This document shows, one piece after another, positions 44,699 to 53,423 of a stretch of 64,000 nucleotides of DNA. The stretch lies in assembly GCA_900550475.1 (NCBI GenBank), contig URSA01000009.1, forward strand, positions 65,209-129,208, given 5' to 3'. Each line of letters opens with the position of its first letter. Position 1 is the first letter of the stretch. A program made the position numbers and the translations under genes. Source of the stretch: an uncultured Lachnospiraceae bacterium. GTDB lineage: Bacteria; Bacillota; Clostridia; Lachnospirales; Lachnospiraceae. The notes beneath the pieces are model-generated. The model had not been told where the DNA came from. It saw only the letters and a program-made list of their open reading frames with translations, and did no database searches.

Positions 44699-47152
44699 AT
44701 GGCAAAAGAGAAGAAAGACGAATCCTTTATGATAAAGCTTGCCACGCTGATCGTGGACAAGAGAAAGGGCTTTTATCTGGTCTTTATTGTGCTTTGTGTT
44801 TTTTGTATTCTGTCCATGAACAGGGTCAAGGTCAACAATGATCTGACCACCTATCTGCCGGACACCACGGAGACCAGACAGGGGCTTGATCTGATGGACG
44901 AGCAGTTCATCACCTATGGAAGCGCCCGGATTCTGGTCTGCAACATTACCTACGACGAGGCGGAAAAGCTTGCCGACCGCATCCGCGAGGCGGAGGGGGT
45001 CAGCATGCTGGACTTCGATGATTCGGAGGAGCATTACCACGACATGGAGGCGCTGTTTTCCGTCACCTTTGATCAGGATGCGGACGCGGAGGTAACCCAG
45101 CAGAATCTGAACGCGGTGTTAGGGGATCTGTCGGACAAGGATGTCTATTATTCCTCAGACATCGGACAGGAGGAGCGGGACGCCAATGATCTGAACAAGG
45201 ATATGATCGTGATCCTGCTGCTTGCGGCAGTGGTCATTGTGGCGGTTTTGCTGTTTACCTCCACCACCTACGCGGAGATTCCGGTGTATCTGACCACCTT
45301 CATTGTGGCGGCGATCCTCAACAAGGGAACCAACTACTGGTTCGGCACCATCAGCTTCGTGACAAACTCCATCGCCGTGGTGCTGCAGCTTGGTCTGGCG
45401 GTGGACTATGCCATTATCCTTGCCCACCGCTTCATGGAGGAGCATGAGGATAAGGACGCAAGGGAAGCGGTGATCGTGGCGCTGAGCAAGGCGATCCCGG
45501 AAATTTCATCAAGCTCCTTAACCACCATTTCCGGCATGGTCGCCATGATGTTCATGCAGTTCCGCATCGGGTACGACATGGGTATTATTCTGGCAAAATC
45601 CATTATATTCAGTATGGTGGCGGTATTCTTCCTGATGCCCGGACTGCTGCTCACCTTTTCCAAAGCCATCGACAGCACGCATCACAGGAGCTTTGTGCCG
45701 AAGATCACGGCGGTGGGAAAATTCTGTGTACTGACGCGGTTTATCGTGCCGCCCATTCTGGTGGTGGCGGTGATCGCGGCTTTTGTGCTGTCAAACAAGG
45801 CGAATTATGTGTATGATGTGAACTCCCTCTCCTCCAGCACAATGAGCGACAACAAATTTTCCGTGAGCATGGTGAATCAGGAGTTCGGAGAGGTAAACCA
45901 GCTTGCGGTCATTGTGCCAAACGGGGACTACGAGAAAGAGGCAAAGGCGCTTGCGGCGCTTGAGAAGCTTCCCGAGGTGAAAGCCTGTATGGGACTTGCC
46001 AACATCGAGGCGGTGGACGGCTATATGCTGACGGAGCTTCTGACGCCGAGGCAGTTTGCCGAGATGATCGATATGGATGTGGAGGTGGCGGAGCTTTTGT
46101 ATTCTGCCTACGCGCTGGATCAGAGCAATTACGGCGCCATGGTCAGCGGTGTCTCGGAGTATCAGGTGCCGCTGATCGATATGTTTTTGTTTATCTATGA
46201 CCAGAAGGAGAAGGGGAATGTGACGCTGGACGACGATCTGGAGGAGACCCTGACGGACGCCTACTCCCAGATCAAGATTGCAAAGGATCAGCTTTCGGGC
46301 GAGGAGGATTCCCGCTTCGTGCTGGAGCTTTCCGTGCCGGTGGAGGGAGCCGAGACAGAGGCTGCTCTTGATGAGATCCGCGCGGCGGTGGCAAAGTATT
46401 ATGAGGAAGAGGACATCTATCTGGTGGGAAATGCTACCAGCAACAAGGATCTGGGCGCCTCCTTTGCCACGGACAATACAATCATTACGGTGCTGACGGC
46501 GCTGTTTGTCATGATCATTCTGTTGTTTACCTTCCAGTCCGCGGGATTGCCCGTGCTGCTGGTGGTTACGATTCAGGGAAGCATCTGGATGAACTTCTCC
46601 CTGCCGTATCTTCTGAACGAGCCGGTGTACTTTCTGGGATATCTGGTGGTTTCCGCAATCCAGATGGGCGCTACCATCGACTATGCGATTGTGATTACCA
46701 GCAGATACATGGATCTGAAAACCTACATGCCCATCAAGGAGGCAGCGATCGAGGCGCTGAACCAGGCGTTCCCCACGATCGTAACCAGCGGTTCCATGCT
46801 GGTGGCTGCGGGCTTTATCATCAGCAACGTATCGTCCAACGCGGCGGTGGCCGCCATCGGACTTGCGCTGGGGCGCGGAACCCTGACCTCCATATTGCTT
46901 GTATTGCTTGCGCTGCCCCAGACGCTTTTGGTGGGTGACATCATCATCCAGAAGACGGCGTTTACCCTGAAACGGGATCTGGCAAAACCGCTTCCTTCCA
47001 AGGGAAGGGTGCGCATGAACGGACATATCCGGGGCTATGTCAACGGTGTGCTGGAGGGTGATTTCTCAGGTGTGATCGAGGGCGAGATGGGCGCGGTGGT
47101 GCGTCCGAAGGATATTGTGGTTGAGGAGGAGGTAACGAAGGATGAACAGTAA
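44699..47152 (+). CDS. MMPL/RND-family exporter
   Basis: This 817-residue protein is built as two halves, each with one membrane helix, an extracellular domain of 120-250 residues and a five-helix bundle. Conserved membrane motifs are LGLAVDYAIILAHRF in the first half and MGATIDYAIVITSRY in the second, the charged GxxxDY motif of RND/SSD transporters. The soluble tail after the last helix (GHIRGYVNGVLEG, DFSGVIEGEMGAVV) has short repeats like those of a small beta-helix, unusual for the family. Members export lipids or hydrophobic compounds. The gene overlaps the GLUG protein by 11 bases. Confidence 0.9.
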   Translation: MAKEKKDESFMIKLATLIVDKRKGFYLVFIVLCVFCILSMNRVKVNNDLTTYLPDTTETRQGLDLMDEQFITYGSARILVCNITYDEAEKLADRIREAEGVSMLDFDDSEEHYHDMEALFSVTFDQDADAEVTQQNLNAVLGDLSDKDVYYSSDIGQEERDANDLNKDMIVILLLAAVVIVAVLLFTSTTYAEIPVYLTTFIVAAILNKGTNYWFGTISFVTNSIAVVLQLGLAVDYAIILAHRFMEEHEDKDAREAVIVALSKAIPEISSSSLTTISGMVAMMFMQFRIGYDMGIILAKSIIFSMVAVFFLMPGLLLTFSKAIDSTHHRSFVPKITAVGKFCVLTRFIVPPILVVAVIAAFVLSNKANYVYDVNSLSSSTMSDNKFSVSMVNQEFGEVNQLAVIVPNGDYEKEAKALAALEKLPEVKACMGLANIEAVDGYMLTELLTPRQFAEMIDMDVEVAELLYSAYALDQSNYGAMVSGVSEYQVPLIDMFLFIYDQKEKGNVTLDDDLEETLTDAYSQIKIAKDQLSGEEDSRFVLELSVPVEGAETEAALDEIRAAVAKYYEEEDIYLVGNATSNKDLGASFATDNTIITVLTALFVMIILLFTFQSAGLPVLLVVTIQGSIWMNFSLPYLLNEPVYFLGYLVVSAIQMGATIDYAIVITSRYMDLKTYMPIKEAAIEALNQAFPTIVTSGSMLVAAGFIISNVSSNAAVAAIGLALGRGTLTSILLVLLALPQTLLVGDIIIQKTAFTLKRDLAKPLPSKGRVRMNGHIRGYVNGVLEGDFSGVIEGEMGAVVRPKDIVVEEEVTKDEQ

Positions 47153-50100
47153 GAAGATCGTATGCCTGCTGCTCTCGGCGGCGCTGCTTTTGCAGACACC
47201 CCTTGCCGCATCCGCGGAGGAGACACAGAGCTTTGAACAGTACCGCAGCGGCAGCGGACAGACGGCTGACGAATATGAACTGATAGAAGTAAGCACGGAG
47301 GCGGAGCTGCGGGAGATTGCGGCAAACTGTGTGCTGGACGCATGGTCACGGGATAAGAGGATTGTGCTGCAGAATGATATCCGCATCGGGGAGGAGCTGA
47401 GCATTCCCTCCTTTGCCGGCATCTTTGACGGAAACGGATACAGCCTTACCAATGTGAGCATCACCTCCGACGGCTCCGCCGCGGGACTGTTCCGCTATGT
47501 GCAGGAGAGCGGCAGCGTAATCAACCTTTCGGTGGCGGGGAAGATCGCACCGGGCGGGACTGCCAGCCGCACGGGCGGTATTGTCGGCGTCAATTACGGA
47601 AAGATTGAGAATTGCACCTTCACGGGGCAGATCACGGGCGACGGTGAGGTGGGAGGTATCGCAGGCGTCAACGAAAAGACGGGGGAGATCAGGCGGTGCC
47701 AGAATAATGCCACCGTGATCGGCAACCATTCGGTGGGCGGCATCGTGGGAGAAAATCACGGTGTGCTCAATAATTGCAGCAACAGGGGTGATATCAATAC
47801 ATACGGCACGGAGGTCTCTCTGAATCTGGAGGATCTTACCGTGGAAAATATGGAGCAGATCAACAGCACCTCCAATGTATCCGCGCATACGGACACGGGC
47901 GGCATTGCGGGAATCTCGGACGGCAAGATTTATTACTGCTCCAATTCGGGAACCGTGGGATACCAGCATGTGGGCTATAACACGGGCGGTATCGTGGGCA
48001 GGCTGCATCAGGGCTATTTACAGAATTGCACCAACACCGGACATGTGCTCGGCAGAAAGGATGTGGGCGGTATTGTGGGGCAGATGGAGCCCTTTCTGGA
48101 GGTGCAGTATCTAAGCGACAAATTAAAGGAGCTGGATGATGCGGCGGATCTGTTCCTCGATATGCTGGACGCTACCTATCAGGATATCAGCGACAGCAGC
48201 AAGGCGGCATCTGCGACTGCGAAGAACATCAGCACCTATTTAAAGAATGCCAACGCAGCAGGGAAGGAGCTTACCACCACTGCGACGGATCTCTGGTATA
48301 TCTACAATCAGGAGCTGGGCGGGATCAGCAAGGATCTGAAAATCCTGAACGACGAGCTGAATCAGGCGGGCAGCGGAAGCGGAAACGGTAACGGAAGCGG
48401 AAGCAGCGGCACGGTCAGCGGCGGGGACGTGTCCGGAAACGGTCTCTGGGACGACATTTCAGGCAACGATATCTGGAACGGAATCTCCGGCAACAATCCC
48501 GGAAACGACGAGATTGAGAGTTATAAGGCGGCGCTCAGAAAGTTCGGGGACAATGCGTCAAAGCATCTGGACACCATGATGAAGGCATCCACCGACCGCA
48601 CGGGAGGAATCAAGAGCAATCTGGAGGCCTTCAACAATAATCTGGACGGAGCGGTGGACAGTCTGGGACAGTTTGCGGATATTCTCGAGAGCGCCACGGA
48701 CAAGACCAACGAAAATATGGATGCCCTGTCGGCACAGGCGAGGGTTCTGCGCAGGCTGATCAGCGAGATCCGGGATGACCTGTTCCGGTATGAGGGAATT
48801 TCCGTGGAGGACACCTCCGACGAGTCGGCGAGCAGGGGCGAGGTGAATCCGGGAGATCCGGGCGCGGAGAGCACTGCGGATGAGGAGGATCCCGAGGCAA
48901 GGTATGACACGACCAGCTTCCAGCAGGGAAAGGTGACCCTGTGCGTCAACAGGGGAGCTGTGGAAGCGGATACCAATGTGGGCGGTATCGTGGGACAGGT
49001 TGCAACGGAGTACGATTTTGACCCGGAGGAGGATATCACCTTCACCGGCACGGAGAGCTTTGACATCGAGCAGACCATAAAGGCGGTGATCCGCGACTGC
49101 CGCAATACGGGAGCCGTGACGGGAAAGAAGGACTGCGTGGGCGGCATCGCCGGAAAGGCGGAGTTCGGCGCGATCATTTCCTGTGAATCCTACGGGGATA
49201 TCGAGAGCACCGGCGGCAGCGAGGTGGGCGGCATTGCGGGATATGCGGGCTATGCGATCCGAAGCTGTTACAGCATGGGAAGGATCTCCGGAAAGAATGA
49301 AGTGGGCGGTATCGTCGGAATGGGCTGCGATATTTTTTACAGCAGCGCATACAATGAGATAGAGGTTTCGGGAGAATACGGCGGCGCTGTTGCGGGAAAT
49401 GTGAGCGACGACGGCACCCTGTACGGCAACTGCTATGTGGCGGGCAGCTTAGGAGGTGTGGACGGCATCGGCTATGAGGATGGCGCACAGCCCTTAAGCT
49501 ACGAGGAGTTTTGCAGCAGGGAGGGCATGCCGGAGGACTTTGGCAGATTTACGGTCACCTTCCGGGCGGACGGAAAGGAGCTTGCTTCCTTTGTCTGTCG
49601 TTATGGAGATGCACTGGATGCGTCACAGATTCCCGAGGTGCCAAAGAAGGACGGTTTCTACGGCATGTGGCCGGAGTTTGATTACAGCTTTATCACAGCA
49701 AACAAGGTTCTGGATGCGGAGTATGAGATGTGGATCTCCTCGGTTGCCTCTGAGGAGACGGACGAAAGCGGCAGACCCATTCTGATGGCGCGGGGCGAAT
49801 TTTACCCCGGCGCAAAGCTTTATGTGACTGCGGAGGACGGCGTTTACAGATTCTCCCTGACCAACGGAACCGCGGGGCAGCAGGATGCGCCGTATGAAGG
49901 GGAGGCAGTGCTACGAGTGCTCTGCGCCGACCCGGATAACACCGTGGTTGAGGTGGAGGAAAACGGCACCTACATACAGGCGGAGACCAGAGTCATGGGA
50001 AGCTATCTGGAGTTTACGGCGACGGCATCCGGCACGTTCCGTCTGTCGGAGTCGGCGGAGAGCGGCAGACTGCGGATCATTCTCATGGCGGTGGGCGGCG

Positions 50101-50216
50101 CTGCGGTGCTGCTTATCATAGGCCTGCTGACGGGAAGAGCCGTGAAACGGAGAAAGAAACGCAAAAGTACGGAGAAAGCTGAAAAAGAGAAAGAAGAGAA
50201 AGGGAGAGAGGAGTAA
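47142..50216 (+). CDS. GLUG-repeat surface protein with C-terminal membrane anchor
   Basis: This 1024-residue exported protein has a signal peptide ending near ASA. Residues 90-330 and 600-780 carry many GLUG-type repeats (VGGIVG, TGGIAG, each before an N-C-x-N-x-G turn), a pattern expected to form a right-handed beta-helix. Between them lies a long helical or coiled-coil region (about 335-575) with a Gly/Ser/Asn-rich linker (near 410-455). A single membrane helix (LRIILMAVGGAAVLLIIGLL) and a Lys/Glu-rich tail close it. It is coupled to the MMPL exporter. The role is unknown; it may form a cell-envelope assembly with that exporter. Confidence 0.85.
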   Translation: MNSKKIVCLLLSAALLLQTPLAASAEETQSFEQYRSGSGQTADEYELIEVSTEAELREIAANCVLDAWSRDKRIVLQNDIRIGEELSIPSFAGIFDGNGYSLTNVSITSDGSAAGLFRYVQESGSVINLSVAGKIAPGGTASRTGGIVGVNYGKIENCTFTGQITGDGEVGGIAGVNEKTGEIRRCQNNATVIGNHSVGGIVGENHGVLNNCSNRGDINTYGTEVSLNLEDLTVENMEQINSTSNVSAHTDTGGIAGISDGKIYYCSNSGTVGYQHVGYNTGGIVGRLHQGYLQNCTNTGHVLGRKDVGGIVGQMEPFLEVQYLSDKLKELDDAADLFLDMLDATYQDISDSSKAASATAKNISTYLKNANAAGKELTTTATDLWYIYNQELGGISKDLKILNDELNQAGSGSGNGNGSGSSGTVSGGDVSGNGLWDDISGNDIWNGISGNNPGNDEIESYKAALRKFGDNASKHLDTMMKASTDRTGGIKSNLEAFNNNLDGAVDSLGQFADILESATDKTNENMDALSAQARVLRRLISEIRDDLFRYEGISVEDTSDESASRGEVNPGDPGAESTADEEDPEARYDTTSFQQGKVTLCVNRGAVEADTNVGGIVGQVATEYDFDPEEDITFTGTESFDIEQTIKAVIRDCRNTGAVTGKKDCVGGIAGKAEFGAIISCESYGDIESTGGSEVGGIAGYAGYAIRSCYSMGRISGKNEVGGIVGMGCDIFYSSAYNEIEVSGEYGGAVAGNVSDDGTLYGNCYVAGSLGGVDGIGYEDGAQPLSYEEFCSREGMPEDFGRFTVTFRADGKELASFVCRYGDALDASQIPEVPKKDGFYGMWPEFDYSFITANKVLDAEYEMWISSVASEETDESGRPILMARGEFYPGAKLYVTAEDGVYRFSLTNGTAGQQDAPYEGEAVLRVLCADPDNTVVEVEENGTYIQAETRVMGSYLEFTATASGTFRLSESAESGRLRIILMAVGGAAVLLIIGLLTGRAVKRRKKRKSTEKAEKEKEEKGREE

Positions 50217-50217
50217 A

Positions 50218-50655
50218 ATGGGAGTAATCGTATACGGAGTGCATCATTTCAGAAAATGGAAGGGATATTGCGGTGCACCGATCACCTGCCCGGACTGCGG
50301 AAATACTTATCAGAGGGAGATCATCAGGGACGCCAAATGGGGGCATATTGATTTTATTCCGCTGCTTCCCTTAGGTACGGACTACTATGTGGTATGTCCC
50401 GTGTGCTATGCGGGTGAGATTGCGGACAAGGTGAAAAAGAAGGAGATCAAGGGACTTCTTGCGCAGAACAATCCGCCGTATCAGAAGCTGACCCCGCACC
50501 TTATTACCCATGCGGATACGAATACATACGACCTGATCTTACAGGACGACATAAGCGGCCAGCGGTTTACCGTGGAAAGAGATGCGGGCAGGAAGGAGAT
50601 CCGTCGGACCTGCAAGGATCGGTTTTATAAGAAGCAGAACATCGTGCAGGAATAG
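50218..50655 (+). CDS. Zinc-ribbon protein of unknown function
   Basis: This 145-residue protein has two Cys pairs, CPDCGNTY near residue 24 and CPVCYAGE near 61, enough for one zinc ribbon. A hydrophobic HIDFIPLLPLGTDYYVV stretch lies between them and is too short and polar to be a clear membrane helix. It starts one base after the GLUG gene stop (site GAGAGAGGAG) and should belong to that operon. Confidence 0.75.
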   Translation: MGVIVYGVHHFRKWKGYCGAPITCPDCGNTYQREIIRDAKWGHIDFIPLLPLGTDYYVVCPVCYAGEIADKVKKKEIKGLLAQNNPPYQKLTPHLITHADTNTYDLILQDDISGQRFTVERDAGRKEIRRTCKDRFYKKQNIVQE

Positions 50656-50705
50656 AATAGAACGACGGCTTGGTGAGCGCGGGACGCAGTGCAGTATTCT
50701 TTTGC

Positions 50706-50738
50706 ATCATGCCGCCGCAGGCGACCCGCCGTGGGCGG
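50706..50738. repeat. 33-bp GC-rich repeat, copy 1
   Basis: ATCATGCCGC, then a variable triplet, then GCGACCCGCCG.GGGCGG. A second copy lies at 57308. The end forms a CCGCC/GGCGG hairpin just before the ribosome site of the next gene. Confidence 0.7.
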
Positions 50739-50757
50739 GGAGAAAGGGGGAATTTGT

Positions 50758-51306
50758 ATGGAAGAGAAAATGAATGTAAACGGTAAGGAATATATGATTG
50801 AGAAACTGCTCGGAAAGGGCAAGGGCGGCTATTCCTATCTGGCGTGGGACGGTGAAAGGAAGGTGGTGGTAAAGCAGATCCACCACGAGCCCTGCACCTA
50901 TTATCAGTTTGGAGACAAGATGGCGGCTGAGCTTGGAGATTACGAAAAGCTGCGCAAGATCGGGATTCCCATGCCACGGCTTCTGGACGCAGACCGGGAG
51001 ACGGAGCGCCTCGTCAAGGAATATATTGACGGCAGGACGGTGTATCAGATGGTGGAGGAGGATGCCCTGCCGGAAACCTGCATGGAGCAGGTGAAGGCTA
51101 TGTGTGCGCTCCTGTATCCGGCAAACACCAATATTGACTATTTTCCCACCAATTTTGTCCTGCAGGGAGACACGCTCTACTACATCGATTACGAGTGCAA
51201 CGACTATATGGAGCAGTGGAATTTTGAGAACTGGGGCATCCGGTACTGGTCAAAGACGGAGGAGTTTCTGGAATACCGGGCGAAGCAGGGAGCCGCTGAG
51301 ACATAA
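50758..51306 (+). CDS. Small kinase-fold protein (aminoglycoside-phosphotransferase-like)
   Basis: This 182-residue protein has a nucleotide loop LLGKGKGGYSYL near residue 17, a following VVVKQI with the expected ATP-binding Lys, an acidic helix, then NIDYFPTNFVL near 133 and YYIDYECND near 148. These correspond to the catalytic and metal-binding loops of APH/protein-kinase folds. It is much shorter than normal kinases (about 250-300 residues). The substrate is unknown. The ATG at 50758 follows AAAGGGGG; upstream sequence is the repeat and not coding. Confidence 0.75.
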   Translation: MEEKMNVNGKEYMIEKLLGKGKGGYSYLAWDGERKVVVKQIHHEPCTYYQFGDKMAAELGDYEKLRKIGIPMPRLLDADRETERLVKEYIDGRTVYQMVEEDALPETCMEQVKAMCALLYPANTNIDYFPTNFVLQGDTLYYIDYECNDYMEQWNFENWGIRYWSKTEEFLEYRAKQGAAET

Positions 51307-51324
51307 ATCAACAAAAATGCAATA

Positions 51325-51353
51325 TTGTATTATTTGCATTTCCGTGGTACAAT
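51325..51353 (+). promoter_or_regulatory. Promoter of the thrS leader
   Basis: TTGTAT and TACAAT are separated by 17 bases, directly before the T-box leader. Confidence 0.65.
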
Positions 51354-51356
51354 GAC

Positions 51357-51591
51357 GGATGAAAAGAAAAAGGCGATGACGGAGAGAGTACTGCAGGGGA
51401 ACCATTCAGAGAGAGCAGGCGGGGTGGAAGCTGCTTATGGGGAGATTGCGGAAAGACCATTCCCGAGCCGTGCGCGAAGAGAATTTCTCGGAAGCGTTAC
51501 CGTGTAGCCGCGTTACAGGCTGAGAGTGAAAAATAAGGTGGAACCGTGTGCAAGCACCCTTAGGTATGGAAAAGTACCTATGGGTGCATTT
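51357..51591 (+). ncRNA. T-box riboswitch of thrS
   Basis: The leader has a long stem I region, the T-box sequence AAGGTGGAACCGTG (51535-51548; consensus AAGGTGGTACCGCG) and a terminator GCACCC.TAGGTA/TACCTATGGGTGC (51554-51587) with ATTTTTA. An ACC triplet at 51456-51458, in the region where the specifier loop is expected, matches a threonine codon and the gene downstream. Uncharged tRNA-Thr should stabilise the antiterminator and switch on thrS. It fills the 324-base gap before thrS. Confidence 0.93.
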
Positions 51592-51630
51592 TTATGGTAA
51601 AAAAGGACGCCTTGGAAATGGAGAAGAAAA

Positions 51631-53388
51631 ATGGTTAATTTCAAAGAAGACGAGAGACTGAACACGCTGAATCACTCCTGCGCCCATCTGATGGCGCAGG
51701 CGATCAAGCACCTGTACCCGCAGGCGAAATTCTGGGTTGGCCCCGTGGTTGCGGAGGGCTTCTATTATGATGTGGATCTGGGCGATGATGTGATCCGTGA
51801 TGAGGATATTGCGGCAATCGAGCAGGAGATGAAAAAGGTTGCAAAGACCGGAAAGAAGATCATCCGCAAGGAGATTTCCAAGGCAGAGGCAATGGAGATG
51901 TTCCATGACGACGAGTACAAGCTGGATCTGATCTCCAATCTGGAGGACGGCAACATTACCTGCTATGAGCAGGGCGATTTTACCGACCTCTGCCGTGGCC
52001 CTCATGTGGACAATGTGAAGCTGTGCCGCAACTTCAAGCTGATCAGACATTCCGGCGCATATTGGAAGGGCGACAGCAAGAACAAGGTGCTGCAGAGAAT
52101 CTACGGCGTGTGCTTCCCGACCCCCGAGGAGCTGGAGGAGCATCTGCGTCTGCTCGAGGAGGCAAAGGAGAGGGATCACCGCAAGATCGGCAAGGACATG
52201 AATCTTTTCATGGTGGACGATCTGGTAGGACGCGGACTTCCCATGTTTCTGCCGAAGGGCTATGTGATCTGGCAGGAGCTTGAGAACTATATCAAAGAGA
52301 AGGAAAGAAAGCTGGGCTATCTGCATGTCATGACGCCCTGCGTAGGTACGGTCAACCTCTACAAGACCTCCGGCCACTGGGATCATTACAAGGAGAACAT
52401 GTTCCCCGCAATGGAGGTGGACGGCGAAGCCTTCGTACTGCGTCCCATGAACTGCCCGCACCACATGATGATCTATGCAAACAGAATGCATTCCTACAAG
52501 GATCTGCCGATCAGGATCGGTGAGATCGCACATGATTTCCGCTATGAGTCCAGCGGCACCCTGAAGGGAATCGAGAGAGGAAGACATTTCTGCCAGAACG
52601 ATGCACATTTGTTTGTGACACCGGAGCAGATCAAGGATGAATTTACAAAGGTGGTGGATCTGATCTTCAGCACCTACAAGGATTTCGGCATTACGGATTA
52701 CCGCTGTGTGCTGTCCCTCAGGGATCCCGAAAATAAAGAAAAGTATCACGATGATGACGAGATGTGGAACAAGGCGGAAAATGCGCTCCGCGAGGTTATG
52801 AACAGCCTTGGAATCGAGTATACGGAGGAGATCGGCGAGGCAGCGTTCTACGGCCCGAAGCTGGATGTAAACGTGAAGCCCGCAGTTGGAAATGAGTACA
52901 CCTTGTCTACCTGCCAGCTGGATTTCTGTCTGCCCGCCAAGTTTGAACTGACCTATATTGACAGGGACGGCGAGAAGAAGACGCCGGTGGTGCTCCACAG
53001 AGCAATCCTCGGTTCGCTGGATCGTTTCATGGCATATATTCTGGAGGAGACCAAGGGCAATCTGCCCACATGGCTTGCACCGGTTCAGGTGAGGGTGATG
53101 CCCGTCAAGTCCGATGATGAGGAGCTTATGGCGTACGCCCATGAGGTGTGTGACGCCCTGGATGCGATCGACGTCAGAGTAGAGCTCGACGACAGGGCGG
53201 AGAAGCTGGGCTATCGTATGCGTGAGGGACAGGTGCAGAAGGTGCCGTATCTGATCGTGCTTGGCGCGAAGGAGCGCGAGTCAAAGACGGTTGCTTACAG
53301 ACTTCACGGCGAGGCAGATACCACAGTACTCGGACTTGACGAGTTTGTGGAGAAGATCGACAACGAGATCAAGAAGAAGCTGAGATAA
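51631..53388 (+). CDS. thrS: Threonyl-tRNA synthetase lacking the TGS domain
   Basis: This 585-residue class II synthetase charges tRNA-Thr. It begins directly at the editing domain (LNHSCAHLMAQAIKHLYPQA; the HxxxH site is present); the TGS domain of about 60 residues that starts most ThrRS proteins is absent, and no upstream frame supplies it. Motif 2 (RYESSGTLKGIERGRHFCQN), motif 3 (VLHRAILGSLDRFMAYILEE) and the C-terminal anticodon-binding domain follow. GAAATGGAGAAG lies before the ATG. It is controlled by the T-box just upstream. Confidence 0.95.
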   Translation: MVNFKEDERLNTLNHSCAHLMAQAIKHLYPQAKFWVGPVVAEGFYYDVDLGDDVIRDEDIAAIEQEMKKVAKTGKKIIRKEISKAEAMEMFHDDEYKLDLISNLEDGNITCYEQGDFTDLCRGPHVDNVKLCRNFKLIRHSGAYWKGDSKNKVLQRIYGVCFPTPEELEEHLRLLEEAKERDHRKIGKDMNLFMVDDLVGRGLPMFLPKGYVIWQELENYIKEKERKLGYLHVMTPCVGTVNLYKTSGHWDHYKENMFPAMEVDGEAFVLRPMNCPHHMMIYANRMHSYKDLPIRIGEIAHDFRYESSGTLKGIERGRHFCQNDAHLFVTPEQIKDEFTKVVDLIFSTYKDFGITDYRCVLSLRDPENKEKYHDDDEMWNKAENALREVMNSLGIEYTEEIGEAAFYGPKLDVNVKPAVGNEYTLSTCQLDFCLPAKFELTYIDRDGEKKTPVVLHRAILGSLDRFMAYILEETKGNLPTWLAPVQVRVMPVKSDDEELMAYAHEVCDALDAIDVRVELDDRAEKLGYRMREGQVQKVPYLIVLGAKERESKTVAYRLHGEADTTVLGLDEFVEKIDNEIKKKLR

Positions 53389-53423
53389 ATCCAGAGCAGA
53401 GAAGGAATGGAGGGAGGGTTTCC

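Noticed and set aside
51592..53142. Minus-strand open frame of 516 codons opposite thrS
   Set aside because: The plus strand has all ThrRS motifs and a T-box leader; the minus frame is a shadow without homology.
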